Assembly: GCF_030269685.1 (NCBI RefSeq)
Contig: NZ_BSTT01000007.1
Coordinates: 186,001 to 250,000 of the forward strand
Source: Actinomycetospora sp. NBRC 106378
GTDB taxonomy: Bacteria; Actinomycetota; Actinomycetes; Mycobacteriales; Pseudonocardiaceae
Direction: 5' to 3'
DNA length: 64,000 nt
Shown here: in pieces, positions 44,080 to 51,948 of the stretch
Position numbering within the stretch: position 1 is the first letter of the stretch
Layout: every line of letters starts with the position of its first letter
Made by a program: the position numbers and the translations under genes
The notes under the pieces: generated by a model
What the model was told of the DNA's origin: nothing
Database searches by the model: none
What the model saw: only the letters and a program-made list of their open reading frames with translations

Positions 44080-44928
44080 TCAGCGGCCGTACCGGCGACC
44101 GACGACGAGCCGGTCGGCCAGGGCGAACGCGGAGAACACGAGCACCCCGAACAGCGCGGTGAGGGTGATCGCGGTGAACAGGGCCTCCATCTGCAACTTC
44201 GTCGTGTACAGACGCAGCAGGCCGCCGATGCCGGGGTCGCCCTGCTGGAAGTAGAAGTCGGCGACGATGACGCCGATGACCGACAGCCCGGCGGCGTTGC
44301 GCAGCCCGGTGAAGATCGCGGGGACGGCCGCCGGGAGCTGCAGCTTGACCAGCCGCTGCCACCGGGTCGCCCGGTTCAGGGTGAGCACGTCGTGGGCGTC
44401 CCGGCTCGCGGACTGCAGCCCGAACAGCGTGTTCGAGATCATCGGGAACAGCGCGATGATCACGCAGACCACCACGCGGGCGGTGAACGCGTACCCCAGC
44501 CAGATGCCGATCAGCGGCACGAGCGCCAGGATCGGGATCGTCTGGAGGATGACCGCGTACGGGTAGAGGATCCGCTCGGCCCAGGACGACTGGCTCATGA
44601 CGACCGCGTAGGCGATGCCGAGCACGACCGCGACCACCAGCCCGACCAGGGCGACGGCGGCGCTGCGGCCCAGCGCCTCGAACATCGGCCCGGCGATCCG
44701 GGGGTTCCCCAGCGCGACCCCGAACGCCTCGTGCGGCGGCGGCAGGAGGAAGCGCTGCGACGGCGACAGGACGAGATAGCTCACCGCGTACCAGATCACG
44801 ACGATGCCCGCGACGGCCGCCGCGATCGGCGCGGAGCGGGCGAGGGCACTGCGCCACCACGGACGCGAGGGGGCCGTCGGCGACCCGTCGTCGGGAACGG
44901 TCCGGGTCGGCTCCACCAGCGCGGTCAC
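44080..44928 (-). CDS. ABC transporter permease (SsuC/TauC type)
   Basis: A 282-aa membrane permease with about six helices: IAAAVAGIVVIWYAVSYLVL, AVALVGLVVAVVLGIAYAVVM, YAVILQTIPILALVPLIGIWLGYAF, and the ATPase-contact EAA loop around ATRWQRLVKLQLPAAVPAIFTGLRNAAGLSVIGVIVADF. Its GTG start at 44928 overlaps the ATPase stop by four bases. Forms the import channel with the neighbouring ATPase and lipoprotein. Confidence 0.92.
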   Translation of the reverse strand: MTALVEPTRTVPDDGSPTAPSRPWWRSALARSAPIAAAVAGIVVIWYAVSYLVLSPSQRFLLPPPHEAFGVALGNPRIAGPMFEALGRSAAVALVGLVVAVVLGIAYAVVMSQSSWAERILYPYAVILQTIPILALVPLIGIWLGYAFTARVVVCVIIALFPMISNTLFGLQSASRDAHDVLTLNRATRWQRLVKLQLPAAVPAIFTGLRNAAGLSVIGVIVADFYFQQGDPGIGGLLRLYTTKLQMEALFTAITLTALFGVLVFSAFALADRLVVGRRYGR

Positions 44929-45662
44929 GCGGCCACCTCGCCGGCCAGGGCGGCCGACACGCGGCCGGTGAGCTCCGCGAACTCGGCGGTGTGCCGCAGG
45001 TCCGGGGGCCGGGGATGGGCGAACGGCACGTCGATCTCGTCGACGATCCGGCCTGGCCGCCCGCTCATGACGAGGACGCGGGTCGACAGGTAGACCGCCT
45101 CCGACACCGAGTGCGTGATGAAGAGCCCGGCGAAGTGCGTGTCGGGCGCGGCGAACAGGCGCTGCAACTCGGACTGCATCTGCAGGCGGGTGATCTCGTC
45201 GAGGGCGCCGAAGGGCTCGTCGAACAGGGCGAGCTGCGGGTCGGAGACGAGCGCGCGGGCGAGGGACACCCGCATCCGCATACCGCCGGAGAGCTGCCGG
45301 GGGTGCTGCTGGGCGAAGCCCTCCAGCCCGACGAGGGCCAGGGCGGCCCGGGCCCGCAGGCGGCGTTCCTGCTTCTCCACCCCGCGCAGCTCGCCGACGA
45401 GCTCCACGTTGCGCGCCGCCGAGCGCCACTCCAGCAGGGCCGGGTCCTGGAACACGTAGGACAGGCGCTCGGCGTCCACCCGGACGGTTCCCGACGAGGC
45501 GACGTCGAGCCCGGAGGCGAGGCGCAGCAGCGTCGACTTCCCGCAGCCGGACGGGCCGACGACCGACACGAACTCCCGCGGCCCGACGTCCAGCGACACG
45601 TCGTCGAGCGCCGTCGTCCCGGTGGCGAAGCGCTTCGTCACGGCGTCGAAGATGAGGGTCAT
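44925..45662 (-). CDS. ABC transporter ATP-binding protein (SsuB/TauB type)
   Basis: A 245-aa ATPase with the Walker A motif GPSGCGKST, Q-loop VFQDPALLEW, signature LSGGMRMRVSLARAL, Walker B LALFDEPFGALDE and H-loop FITHSVSEA. The subgroup matches ATPases of the nitrate/sulfonate/taurine importers. The ATG at 45662 overlaps the stop of the deaminase gene (ATGA), the second step in a chain of four-base overlaps along this operon. Confidence 0.94.
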   Translation of the reverse strand: MTLIFDAVTKRFATGTTALDDVSLDVGPREFVSVVGPSGCGKSTLLRLASGLDVASSGTVRVDAERLSYVFQDPALLEWRSAARNVELVGELRGVEKQERRLRARAALALVGLEGFAQQHPRQLSGGMRMRVSLARALVSDPQLALFDEPFGALDEITRLQMQSELQRLFAAPDTHFAGLFITHSVSEAVYLSTRVLVMSGRPGRIVDEIDVPFAHPRPPDLRHTAEFAELTGRVSAALAGEVAA

Positions 45663-46900
45663 ACGGTGGTCAGCTCCGGCAGGTCGACGGTGCGGGCGCA
45701 GCGGGTGTCGGCGACGACGCGGCCGCGGTGGACGACGATCCGGGCGTCCGCGGCCCCGGCGAGGGCGTCGCCGAGGGGGTCCTCGGAGGTCACCGGGACG
45801 AGCACGAGGTCGCCGTCGCCGCCGTCGATCCCGAGGAGGCGCCGGGCGTCGGTGGTGACGGCGGCGAGTGCCTGGGCCGGGGTGAGGTGGGCGGCGGTGA
45901 CCAGCAGCGACGTCGTCTCGAAGGCGTCCGCGCGGCCGACCGGGTTGAACGGGTCGCGCAGGTTGTCCGCGCCGGCCGCGACCGGCACGCCCGCGGCGAG
46001 GAGCTCGCGCACGGCGGTGAGACCCCGCGGCGCCCGGTGGGTCACGTCGCGGGCCTGCAGGTAGAGGTTGGTGATCGGGTTGGTGACGACGCCGATCCCG
46101 GCGGCCACGATCCGGTCGATCACGCGGGTCCGCGCCGCCGGTTCCAGCACGCCGAGCCGGACGACGTGGCTCGCGGTGACCTGCTGGGTCAGACCGCGGG
46201 CGAGCACCTGGTCGGCGAGCTCGGCGACGTCGAGCCGGTCCGGGCCGTCGAGCCGCTCGTCGGCGTGCAGGTCGACGGGGAGGCCGGTGCGCTCCGCGAC
46301 GTCGAGGAGGCGGGTCACCTCGTGGCGCGGGTCCGGTGCGAGGTGCGGACAGCCGCCGAGGACGTCGACCCCGTGGTCCACCGCCTCGTCGATCAGCGTC
46401 GTCGGGGCCTCCCAGTTGGGGAGTAGGCACAGCTGGAGGTCGACCGTGCCGCGGAGCCGGTCGCGCAGGGCGACGAGAGCGTCGAGGCCGGCGAGGCGGT
46501 CGCCCGCGTCGACCGGGCGGACGTCGACGTGGGTCCGGATCGCGGTCGTGCCGTGCGCGAGACTGCGCCCGACCGCCGCCAGGGCACGGGCGGTGACGTC
46601 GTCCGGGCCGAAGGCCGGACTCATCGCCTTCCACGCGGCGACGGCGGCCGGCAGGTCGTGGCCCGTCCCGGCGGGGAGGCGCGCGGCGGTGAGGGCCTTG
46701 TCGAGGTGGGCGTGCGGCTCGGCCGGGGCCGGGATCGCCAGCCAGCCGTCGGCGTCGAGGGTGACCGAGCCCGACCCGCCGTCGGGAACGGGGAGCCGAC
46801 CGCTCGTGCCGTCGACCCGACACACCCGGGCGAGGGCGTCCACCCGGGTGCCGACGAGGTGGGGGGTGTCCCCCGGCGACCCGACCACGATCGACGTCAT
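45659..46900 (-). CDS. CodA/AtzC-like amidohydrolase (cyclic amidine deaminase type)
   Basis: A 413-aa amidohydrolase. Metal and active-site residues match cytosine deaminase CodA: PHAHLDKAL (HxH), VDLHADERLDG (His, Asp, Glu), TASHVVRLG (His), and GADNLRDPFNPVGRADAFE (Asp). All ligands appear intact. Relatives deaminate cytosine, creatinine, isoguanine or triazines. First gene of the import operon; the ATG at 46900 follows GGGAGG. It is divergent from the XRE-cupin regulator, with an inverted repeat between them. Confidence 0.86.
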   Translation of the reverse strand: MTSIVVGSPGDTPHLVGTRVDALARVCRVDGTSGRLPVPDGGSGSVTLDADGWLAIPAPAEPHAHLDKALTAARLPAGTGHDLPAAVAAWKAMSPAFGPDDVTARALAAVGRSLAHGTTAIRTHVDVRPVDAGDRLAGLDALVALRDRLRGTVDLQLCLLPNWEAPTTLIDEAVDHGVDVLGGCPHLAPDPRHEVTRLLDVAERTGLPVDLHADERLDGPDRLDVAELADQVLARGLTQQVTASHVVRLGVLEPAARTRVIDRIVAAGIGVVTNPITNLYLQARDVTHRAPRGLTAVRELLAAGVPVAAGADNLRDPFNPVGRADAFETTSLLVTAAHLTPAQALAAVTTDARRLLGIDGGDGDLVLVPVTSEDPLGDALAGAADARIVVHRGRVVADTRCARTVDLPELTTV

Positions 46901-46911
46901 CCGGCCTCCCA

Positions 46912-46943
46912 CCTGGTATGTATTGATGCTGTCGATATCCAGG
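46912..46943. promoter_or_regulatory. Inverted repeat in the divergent promoter of the import operon
   Basis: CCTGG-TAT at 46912-46919 and ATA-T-CCAGG at 46935-46943 form an imperfect inverted repeat around AT-rich sequence, unusual in this GC-rich genome. It lies between the operon (start 46900) and the regulator (start near 46962) and is the likely operator and promoter. Confidence 0.55.
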
Positions 46944-46961
46944 CAGGACGGTAGGGAGCGC

Positions 46962-47495
46962 GTGTTGCCGCGTGATGACGCCCGGCAACGGGCCGGTGAA
47001 CCCGACGGTGCCCTCGGACCGACGCTGCGGCGCGCCCGGCGCGAGCGGGGGATGACACTCGTCCAACTGGCCGCGGCCGCCGGGCTCTCGCAGCCGTTCC
47101 TGTCCCAGCTCGAGCTCGGACGGGCCCGGCCCTCGATGCGGTCGCTGTGGCGCATCGCCGAGGCGCTGGGGACCACGCAGCAGGCGCTGCTGGCCGGGGA
47201 GCCCGACCCCGTGCCGGTCGACGCGGGTGGCGCCGCCCGTCTCCTGCTGCACGACCCGGAGGGCGCGGACGTCACGGAGTTCGTCGGGGCGCCGACGGAG
47301 TGGGGCGAGTTCTTCACCCACGGGCGCACCGAGCTGCTCTACGTCGTGGCGGGGCGGTTCGAGGTGGAGCTCGAGGGATCGCCCGTCGTCAGCCTCGACC
47401 GCTGCGGGTCGATCTCCTACCCCGGCACCACCCCGCACCGGTTCCGGCAGGTCGGGACGACCACGGGCATCGTCCTGGTGGTGCACGGTGGCTGA
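46962..47495 (+). CDS. XRE family regulator with cupin sensor domain
   Basis: A 177-aa transcription factor. The N-terminal lambda-repressor-type helix-turn-helix is LRRARRERGMTLVQLAAAAGLSQPFLSQLELGRARPSMRSLWRIAEALG. The C-terminal cupin barrel has TEWGEFFTHGRTELLYVVAGRFEVELEG and YPGTTPHRFRQVG, with a possible metal or ligand site. Such proteins sense a small metabolite and control catabolic operons. GTG at 46962 with GGGAG upstream; ATG at 46926 is possible but would lie in the operator. It overlaps the next gene by 8 nt. Confidence 0.87.
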   Translation: MLPRDDARQRAGEPDGALGPTLRRARRERGMTLVQLAAAAGLSQPFLSQLELGRARPSMRSLWRIAEALGTTQQALLAGEPDPVPVDAGGAARLLLHDPEGADVTEFVGAPTEWGEFFTHGRTELLYVVAGRFEVELEGSPVVSLDRCGSISYPGTTPHRFRQVGTTTGIVLVVHGG

Positions 47496-48036
47496 CCCGC
47501 TGGCCCTCCTCACGGCGTGGCTCCCCGACGGCGGCGCGATGACGCTCGCGACGACGGCTCCCGACGGCGGCCCGCGGGCGCGCACCGTGCTGGTCACCGG
47601 TGTGGTCGACGGCGGCCTGCGCTTCCACTCCTCGACCCCGACCGGGAAGACCGTCGACCTCGCCCACGACCCCCGGGCCTGCGGGGTGTTCCACTGGTCC
47701 GACGCGGGACGGCAGGCGGTGGTGACCGGACGGGTCCACGAGCTCGACGCGACGGTGTCGGACGCCGCGTTCGCGGTCCGGCCGCCGCACCTGCAGCGGG
47801 TCGCGTGGCTCTACGACGCGGTGCTCCCGACGCTGCGGGGTCCCCGGTACGAGGTCGACCCGTCCGCGCTCGACGCGACGACCGACGTCCCGGCCCGGCG
47901 CCCCGCGAGCTGGACCACCTTCGCGCTGGTGCCGACGACGATCGAGGTCTGGCTCGGCGGACCGGACCGGGTGGCGTCGCGGACCCGGTACGTGCGCGAC
48001 GGCGACACGTGGGCCGGGGTGCCGGTGCTGCCGTAG
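47488..48036 (+). CDS. Pyridoxamine 5'-phosphate oxidase family flavoprotein
   Basis: A 182-aa split-barrel FMN protein. It has MTLATTAPDGGPRARTVLVTGV, LRFHSSTPTGKTVDLAHDPRACGVFHW, QAVVTGRVHELD, and the PdxH-like C-terminus RPASWTTFALVPTTIEVWLGG, ending WAGVPVLP. Closer to PdxH than most members of this superfamily, so true pyridoxal-phosphate salvage is possible; PLP supply could serve enzymes nearby. GTG start inside the regulator's 3' end. Ends 14 bp before palindrome copy B. Confidence 0.83.
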   Translation: MADPLALLTAWLPDGGAMTLATTAPDGGPRARTVLVTGVVDGGLRFHSSTPTGKTVDLAHDPRACGVFHWSDAGRQAVVTGRVHELDATVSDAAFAVRPPHLQRVAWLYDAVLPTLRGPRYEVDPSALDATTDVPARRPASWTTFALVPTTIEVWLGGPDRVASRTRYVRDGDTWAGVPVLP

Positions 48037-48049
48037 GTGCGCGGCGCGC

Positions 48050-48090
48050 AGGTGAGCGGAGAGGCCGCTACAGCGACCTCTCCTGCTCAC
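48050..48090. repeat. Dispersed palindrome family 2, copy B
   Basis: Arms GTGAGC and GCTCAC, inner arms GGAGAGG and CCTCTCC, then CGCT and AGCG around a short loop. The stem differs in sequence from the other copies but keeps pairing. Lies between convergent genes and supplies the last residues and the TAG stop of the minus-strand gene. Confidence 0.8.
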
Positions 48091-49303
48091 GGGCGACGTA
48101 GTCGCGCACCACCACCCGGCCGCCGACGACGACGTGCCGCGGGCGGCGCCCCGGGTTCGCCCAGAGCAGGCCGGCCAGCCGGTCGTGCACGCCCTCGTCG
48201 GCCGGCCCGGAGACGTCCCAGCACACGAGGTCACCCGCCGCACCCGGGTCGAGGTGTCCGAGATCGGGACGACCCAGGCCGGCCGCGCCTCCCGCCGTCG
48301 CGAACCCGAGGACCTCGCGGGCCGTGAGCGCGCGTCCGGCGAGCGGGGCGACCTGCATCGCGAGCCGGGCGTCGGCGAGCAGGTGTCCGGCGTCGTTCGA
48401 CCCGCCGCCGCTGGTGCCGAGGCCGACGCCGACTCCGTCGTCGGTGAGCGCGGCGACGGGGGCGATGCCCCAGCCCATCGGCAGGTCGCAGCCGGGCGCG
48501 TGGGTGGCGCTCACCCCGGTCGCGGCGAGTCGGGCGCGCTCCTCGTCGGTGATCGCGCAGAGGTGCGCCAGGGTCACGTCGTCGGCGAGCCAGCCCCACT
48601 CGTCGAGCAGCTCCAGCGGACGCCGCCCGTAACGCTGCGCCGCCACCTCCACGTCGACCTGCTCGTTCGCCTGCGTCCGCCGCCGCAACCCGTGCCGGGC
48701 CGCGACCTCCCCGAGCAGCGCGAAGGTCTCGGGTGCGTCGGAGTGCACCCCGGCGGGTCCGACGGCGACCTGGCACCGGCCGCGGAGGGCGACGGCGATC
48801 GCCTCCGCCGACGCCGCCGCCTCCTGCGGGTCGTCGCGGGCGCTCCCCCGGACGAACACCAGGCGAGCTCCCACCGCGTCGGCGGCGTCGGCGACGGCGG
48901 TCGCGATCCCCACCCCGGCGTCGGGCAGGCCGGCGGGCCAGGTCAGGTGGTGGTCGGCGACCGTCGTCACCCCGCAGAGCACCGACTCCGTCAGCCCGAC
49001 GCGCGCCGCCCGGTGGCACAGCTCCGCGTCCACGCCCGCCGCCGTGTACGCCGCCGCCATCGTCGGCAGCCACTCGCGCATCGGGACCCCGCGCGTGCCG
49101 GGCAGCGTCCGGAACAGCGACTGCATGAGGTGGTGGTGGGCGTTGACGAGGCCGGGCGTGACGATGCACCCGGTCGCATCGAGGTTCTCCGCGGCGGGCT
49201 CCGGCGTGGCGACGACGAGCCCGTCGGTCCCGACGTGGACCTCCCCGCGCTCGATCTCCCGCGTCCCGGTCCAGACCAGCTCCGCGCCCCTGACGGTCAG
49301 CAT
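48068..49303 (-). CDS. 8-oxoguanine deaminase-like amidohydrolase with missing metal ligands
   Basis: A 411-aa protein aligned end to end with TRZ/ATZ-type deaminases such as 8-oxoguanine deaminase. The first HxH is kept (GLVNAHHHLMQSLFR), and so is the strand-six His (LAHLCAI). The usual HTHLAE reads RTQANE, losing both histidines, and the strand-eight Asp of GxDGxxSND is Ser (GLGTSGGGSND). It has no frameshift or stop, so it is not simply decaying. It may be inactive, regulatory, or use a different site. Its last codons lie in palindrome copy B. ATG at 49303. Confidence 0.8.
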   Translation of the reverse strand: MLTVRGAELVWTGTREIERGEVHVGTDGLVVATPEPAAENLDATGCIVTPGLVNAHHHLMQSLFRTLPGTRGVPMREWLPTMAAAYTAAGVDAELCHRAARVGLTESVLCGVTTVADHHLTWPAGLPDAGVGIATAVADAADAVGARLVFVRGSARDDPQEAAASAEAIAVALRGRCQVAVGPAGVHSDAPETFALLGEVAARHGLRRRTQANEQVDVEVAAQRYGRRPLELLDEWGWLADDVTLAHLCAITDEERARLAATGVSATHAPGCDLPMGWGIAPVAALTDDGVGVGLGTSGGGSNDAGHLLADARLAMQVAPLAGRALTAREVLGFATAGGAAGLGRPDLGHLDPGAAGDLVCWDVSGPADEGVHDRLAGLLWANPGRRPRHVVVGGRVVVRDYVAREQERSL

Positions 49304-49399
49304 CCGCAGGATGATGCTCGAACCGGCCCACCCGTCGTCGGGAACGTGTCCCGATCGACGGGCACCGAGGAGGACACGGCCGGGACACGGCCGGGACGA

Positions 49400-49427
49400 G
49401 GTCCCCGGGGCCCGGGCCCCGGGGACC
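49400..49427 (-). terminator. 28-nt perfect GC palindrome after the dehydrogenase gene
   Basis: GGTCCCCGGGGCCC and its exact reverse complement meet without a spacer, 9 nt past the stop of the 49436-50413 gene. It can form a very stable hairpin, though with no T-tract. Probably a terminator for that gene. Confidence 0.55.
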
Positions 49428-49435
49428 GCCGCGCG

Positions 49436-50413
49436 TCAGACCGTGATGGCGACCTTGCCGGTCATGTGCCCGCCCTCCACCAGCTCGTGGGCGCGCTGCA
49501 GGTTCTCGGCGGTCAGGCCGTCGAGCCGCTCGGACAGCGTGGTCCGCACCGTGCCGGCCTCGACCAGGTCGGCGGTGCGGTCGAGCAGCTCGTGCTGGGC
49601 GATCATGTCGGCCGGCTCGAACAGCGCCCGCGTGAACATGAGCTCCCAGTGCAGCGCGAGGCTCTTGTCCTTGAGCGGCAGCGTCTCCAGCCCCTCGGGC
49701 TCGTCGATCGCGACGATGCCGCCGCCCGGGTTCAGCAGCTCGGCGTAGGTCTCGATCATGCCCTCGGTGTAGGGCGAGAAGACGAGGTCGACGCCCTCGG
49801 GCGCCACCTTCCGCACGGACGCGACGAGGTCGTGGTGGTCGGCCGTGTGATGGGCGCCCATGGCGGTGGCCCAGTCACGCGAGGCCTCGCGCGACGCGGT
49901 GCCGACGAGCGTGAGGTCGGTGAGGGCCCGGGCGTACTGCAGCACCATCGAGCCGACCCCGCCGGCCGCGCCCATGACGAGCAGCGTGCGCGACCGGCCG
50001 TCGGGCAGGCGGAAGCGGTCGAAGAGCGACTCCCACGCGGTGATCGCGGTGAGCGGCAGCGCCGCGGCCTCCGCCCAGTCGAGGGTCGCGGGCTTGCGGC
50101 CGACGATGCGCTCGTCGACCACGTGGTACTGCGCGTTCGTGCCCGGGCGGTCGATCGAGCCGGCCTCCATGACCTCGTCGCCGACGGAGAACAGCGTCAC
50201 CTCGTCGCCGACCGCGGTGACCACCCCGGCCGCGTCGAACCCGAGGACCTTCGGCTCACCCCCGGGGTCGGCGCCGTGGTGGACCTTCGTGTCGACGGGG
50301 TTCACCGAGACCGCCCGGACCTCGACGACGACGTCGCGGGGGCCGGGGGTCGGGTCGGGCAGCTCGATCTCGCTGAACGGCCCGGACTTCTGGTGGTAGG
50401 CGATGGCCTTCAT
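49436..50413 (-). CDS. Zinc-type alcohol dehydrogenase-like / quinone oxidoreductase family protein
   Basis: A 325-aa medium-chain dehydrogenase/reductase. N-terminal GroES-like domain (MKAIAYHQKSGPFSEIELPDPTPGPRDVVVEVRAVSVNPVD, then VLGFDAAGVVTAVGDEV), NADPH-binding VMGAAGGVGSMVLQYARAL, and a typical tail. The catalytic zinc cysteines of true alcohol dehydrogenases are absent, so it is a quinone- or enone-reductase type. The ATG at 50413 is preceded by palindrome copy C and the GGGTACCGCACA segment also seen before the gene at 10109. Confidence 0.87.
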   Translation of the reverse strand: MKAIAYHQKSGPFSEIELPDPTPGPRDVVVEVRAVSVNPVDTKVHHGADPGGEPKVLGFDAAGVVTAVGDEVTLFSVGDEVMEAGSIDRPGTNAQYHVVDERIVGRKPATLDWAEAAALPLTAITAWESLFDRFRLPDGRSRTLLVMGAAGGVGSMVLQYARALTDLTLVGTASREASRDWATAMGAHHTADHHDLVASVRKVAPEGVDLVFSPYTEGMIETYAELLNPGGGIVAIDEPEGLETLPLKDKSLALHWELMFTRALFEPADMIAQHELLDRTADLVEAGTVRTTLSERLDGLTAENLQRAHELVEGGHMTGKVAITV

Positions 50414-50429
50414 GGGTGTGCGGTACCCG

Positions 50430-50475
50430 CAGGTGAGCAGTTTTCCGTGTCCCGGCACGGAAAAGTGCTCACCTG
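50430..50475. repeat. Dispersed palindrome family 2, copy C
   Basis: Two 20-nt arms (50430-50449 and 50456-50475) pair with one mismatch: CAGGTGAGCA and TGCTCACCTG outside, TTTTCCGTG and CACGGAAAA inside. It lies between the aldehyde dehydrogenase stop (50480) and the next gene's start on the same strand. Confidence 0.85.
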
Positions 50476-50479
50476 CTCG

Positions 50480-51943
50480 CTAGCCCAACGTGAACGGGTC
50501 GCGCGTCCCGCCGGTCAGCTCGACCCACACCGCCTTGGTCTCGAGGTAGGCGTCGACGCCGTTCAGCCCGTTCTCGCGGCCCAGGCCGGACTGCTTGAAC
50601 CCGCCGAAGGGGACGCTGGGCGACAGCACGCGGTAGGCGTTGATCCAGACCGTGCCCGCGCGGATCCTCCCGGCGACCCGGTGGCCGCGGTGGATGTCCT
50701 TGGTCCAGACGGCGCCGGCGAGCCCGTAGGGCGTGTCGTTGGCGAGTTTGATCGCCTCGTCCTCGTCGGTGAACGTCACCGCCGAGAGCACCGGGCCGAA
50801 GACCTCCTCCCGGTACACGGTGTCGGTCGGCTTGACCGACAGCACCGTCGGGCGCACGAAGTAGCTGCCCAGCGACTCCTCGGCGACGCCGCCGTAGGCG
50901 ATCGTGGCGCCCTCCTCGCGGGCCTTGTCGAGGTAGCCGAGGACCTTCTCGTACTGCGGCTGGTTGGCCACCGGGCCCATCTCGGTCTCGGCGTCCATCG
51001 GGTTGCCGAGCTTGATCGAGGCGGCGCGCTCGGCGACGAGACGGACGAGCTCGTCGTGGACGTCGGCGTGCACGATCAGACGCGAGCCGGCCATGCAGGT
51101 CTGCCCGGTCGCGGCGAACACCCCGGCGACGAGCCCGTTGGCGGCGGCCTGCAGGTCCGCGTCCGCGAACACGACCTGCGGCGACTTGCCGCCCAGTTCC
51201 AGGGTGACCGGGTTGAGGTTCTCCATGGCGGCCTGGCCGACGTGCCTGCCGGTCGCCGTCGAGCCGGTGAACGCGACCTTGTCCACGCCGGGGTGGGCCG
51301 CCAGGTGGGCGCCGGTCTCGCGGTTCAGCCCGGTCACGACGTTGACGACCCCGGCCGGGATCCCGGCCTGCTCGATCAGCTCGACGAAGCCGAGGGTCGA
51401 CGCGGGGGCGTGCTCGCTGGGCTTGATCACGACGGTGCAGCCGGCCGCGAGCAGCGGCGCCAGCTTGAAGGTCATGAGCAGCAGCGGCGAGTTCCACGGC
51501 GTGATCGCGGCGACGACGCCGATCGGCTCGCGGCGGGTGTAGACGAGGTAGTTCGGGTTCGGCGAGGGGATCTGCGCGCCCTCGATCTTGTCGGCCAGGC
51601 CCGCGAAGTAGTGGTACCAACCACCGAGCCCGTTGAGCTGGCCGAGCATCTCGCGGTAGAGCTTGCCGGAGTCGTTGACCTCGAGCGTCGCGAGCCGCTC
51701 GGCGTTCTGTCCGATGAGGTCGCCGAGGCGGCGCAGGCAGGCGGCGCGGGCGAAGCCCGTCATCGCGCCCCACTCCCCCTCGAACGCCGAGCGGGCGGCG
51801 GCGACGGCGGCGTCGACGTCCTCGGGCCCGCCGTCGGGGATCGTCGCCCAGTTCTCGCCCGTGTAGGGGTTCTGCGACTCGAAGGTCTTGCCGGAGATCG
51901 CGTCGACCGAACGGCCGCCGATCAGCATCTGGAACTGTTCCAT
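50480..51943 (-). CDS. Aldehyde dehydrogenase
   Basis: A 487-aa NAD(P)-dependent aldehyde dehydrogenase. The catalytic Glu is in VTLELGGKSPQ and the catalytic Cys in ATGQTCMAGSR; the cofactor region includes PWNSPLLLMTFKLAPLLAAGCTVVIKPSEHAP and FTGSTATGRHVG. The ATG at 51943 has AGGTGAGG upstream. It follows the RibB-like gene by 5 nt, in one operon with it and an FMN reductase. Likely oxidises an aldehyde formed by a flavin monooxygenase; the substrate is unknown. Confidence 0.93.
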   Translation of the reverse strand: MEQFQMLIGGRSVDAISGKTFESQNPYTGENWATIPDGGPEDVDAAVAAARSAFEGEWGAMTGFARAACLRRLGDLIGQNAERLATLEVNDSGKLYREMLGQLNGLGGWYHYFAGLADKIEGAQIPSPNPNYLVYTRREPIGVVAAITPWNSPLLLMTFKLAPLLAAGCTVVIKPSEHAPASTLGFVELIEQAGIPAGVVNVVTGLNRETGAHLAAHPGVDKVAFTGSTATGRHVGQAAMENLNPVTLELGGKSPQVVFADADLQAAANGLVAGVFAATGQTCMAGSRLIVHADVHDELVRLVAERAASIKLGNPMDAETEMGPVANQPQYEKVLGYLDKAREEGATIAYGGVAEESLGSYFVRPTVLSVKPTDTVYREEVFGPVLSAVTFTDEDEAIKLANDTPYGLAGAVWTKDIHRGHRVAGRIRAGTVWINAYRVLSPSVPFGGFKQSGLGRENGLNGVDAYLETKAVWVELTGGTRDPFTLG

Positions 51944-51948
51944 GGTCC

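Noticed and set aside
48068-49303. Calling the deaminase-like gene a pseudogene
   Set aside because: There is no frameshift, internal stop or truncation, and non-catalytic parts are well kept. It is listed as a CDS with altered metal sites.
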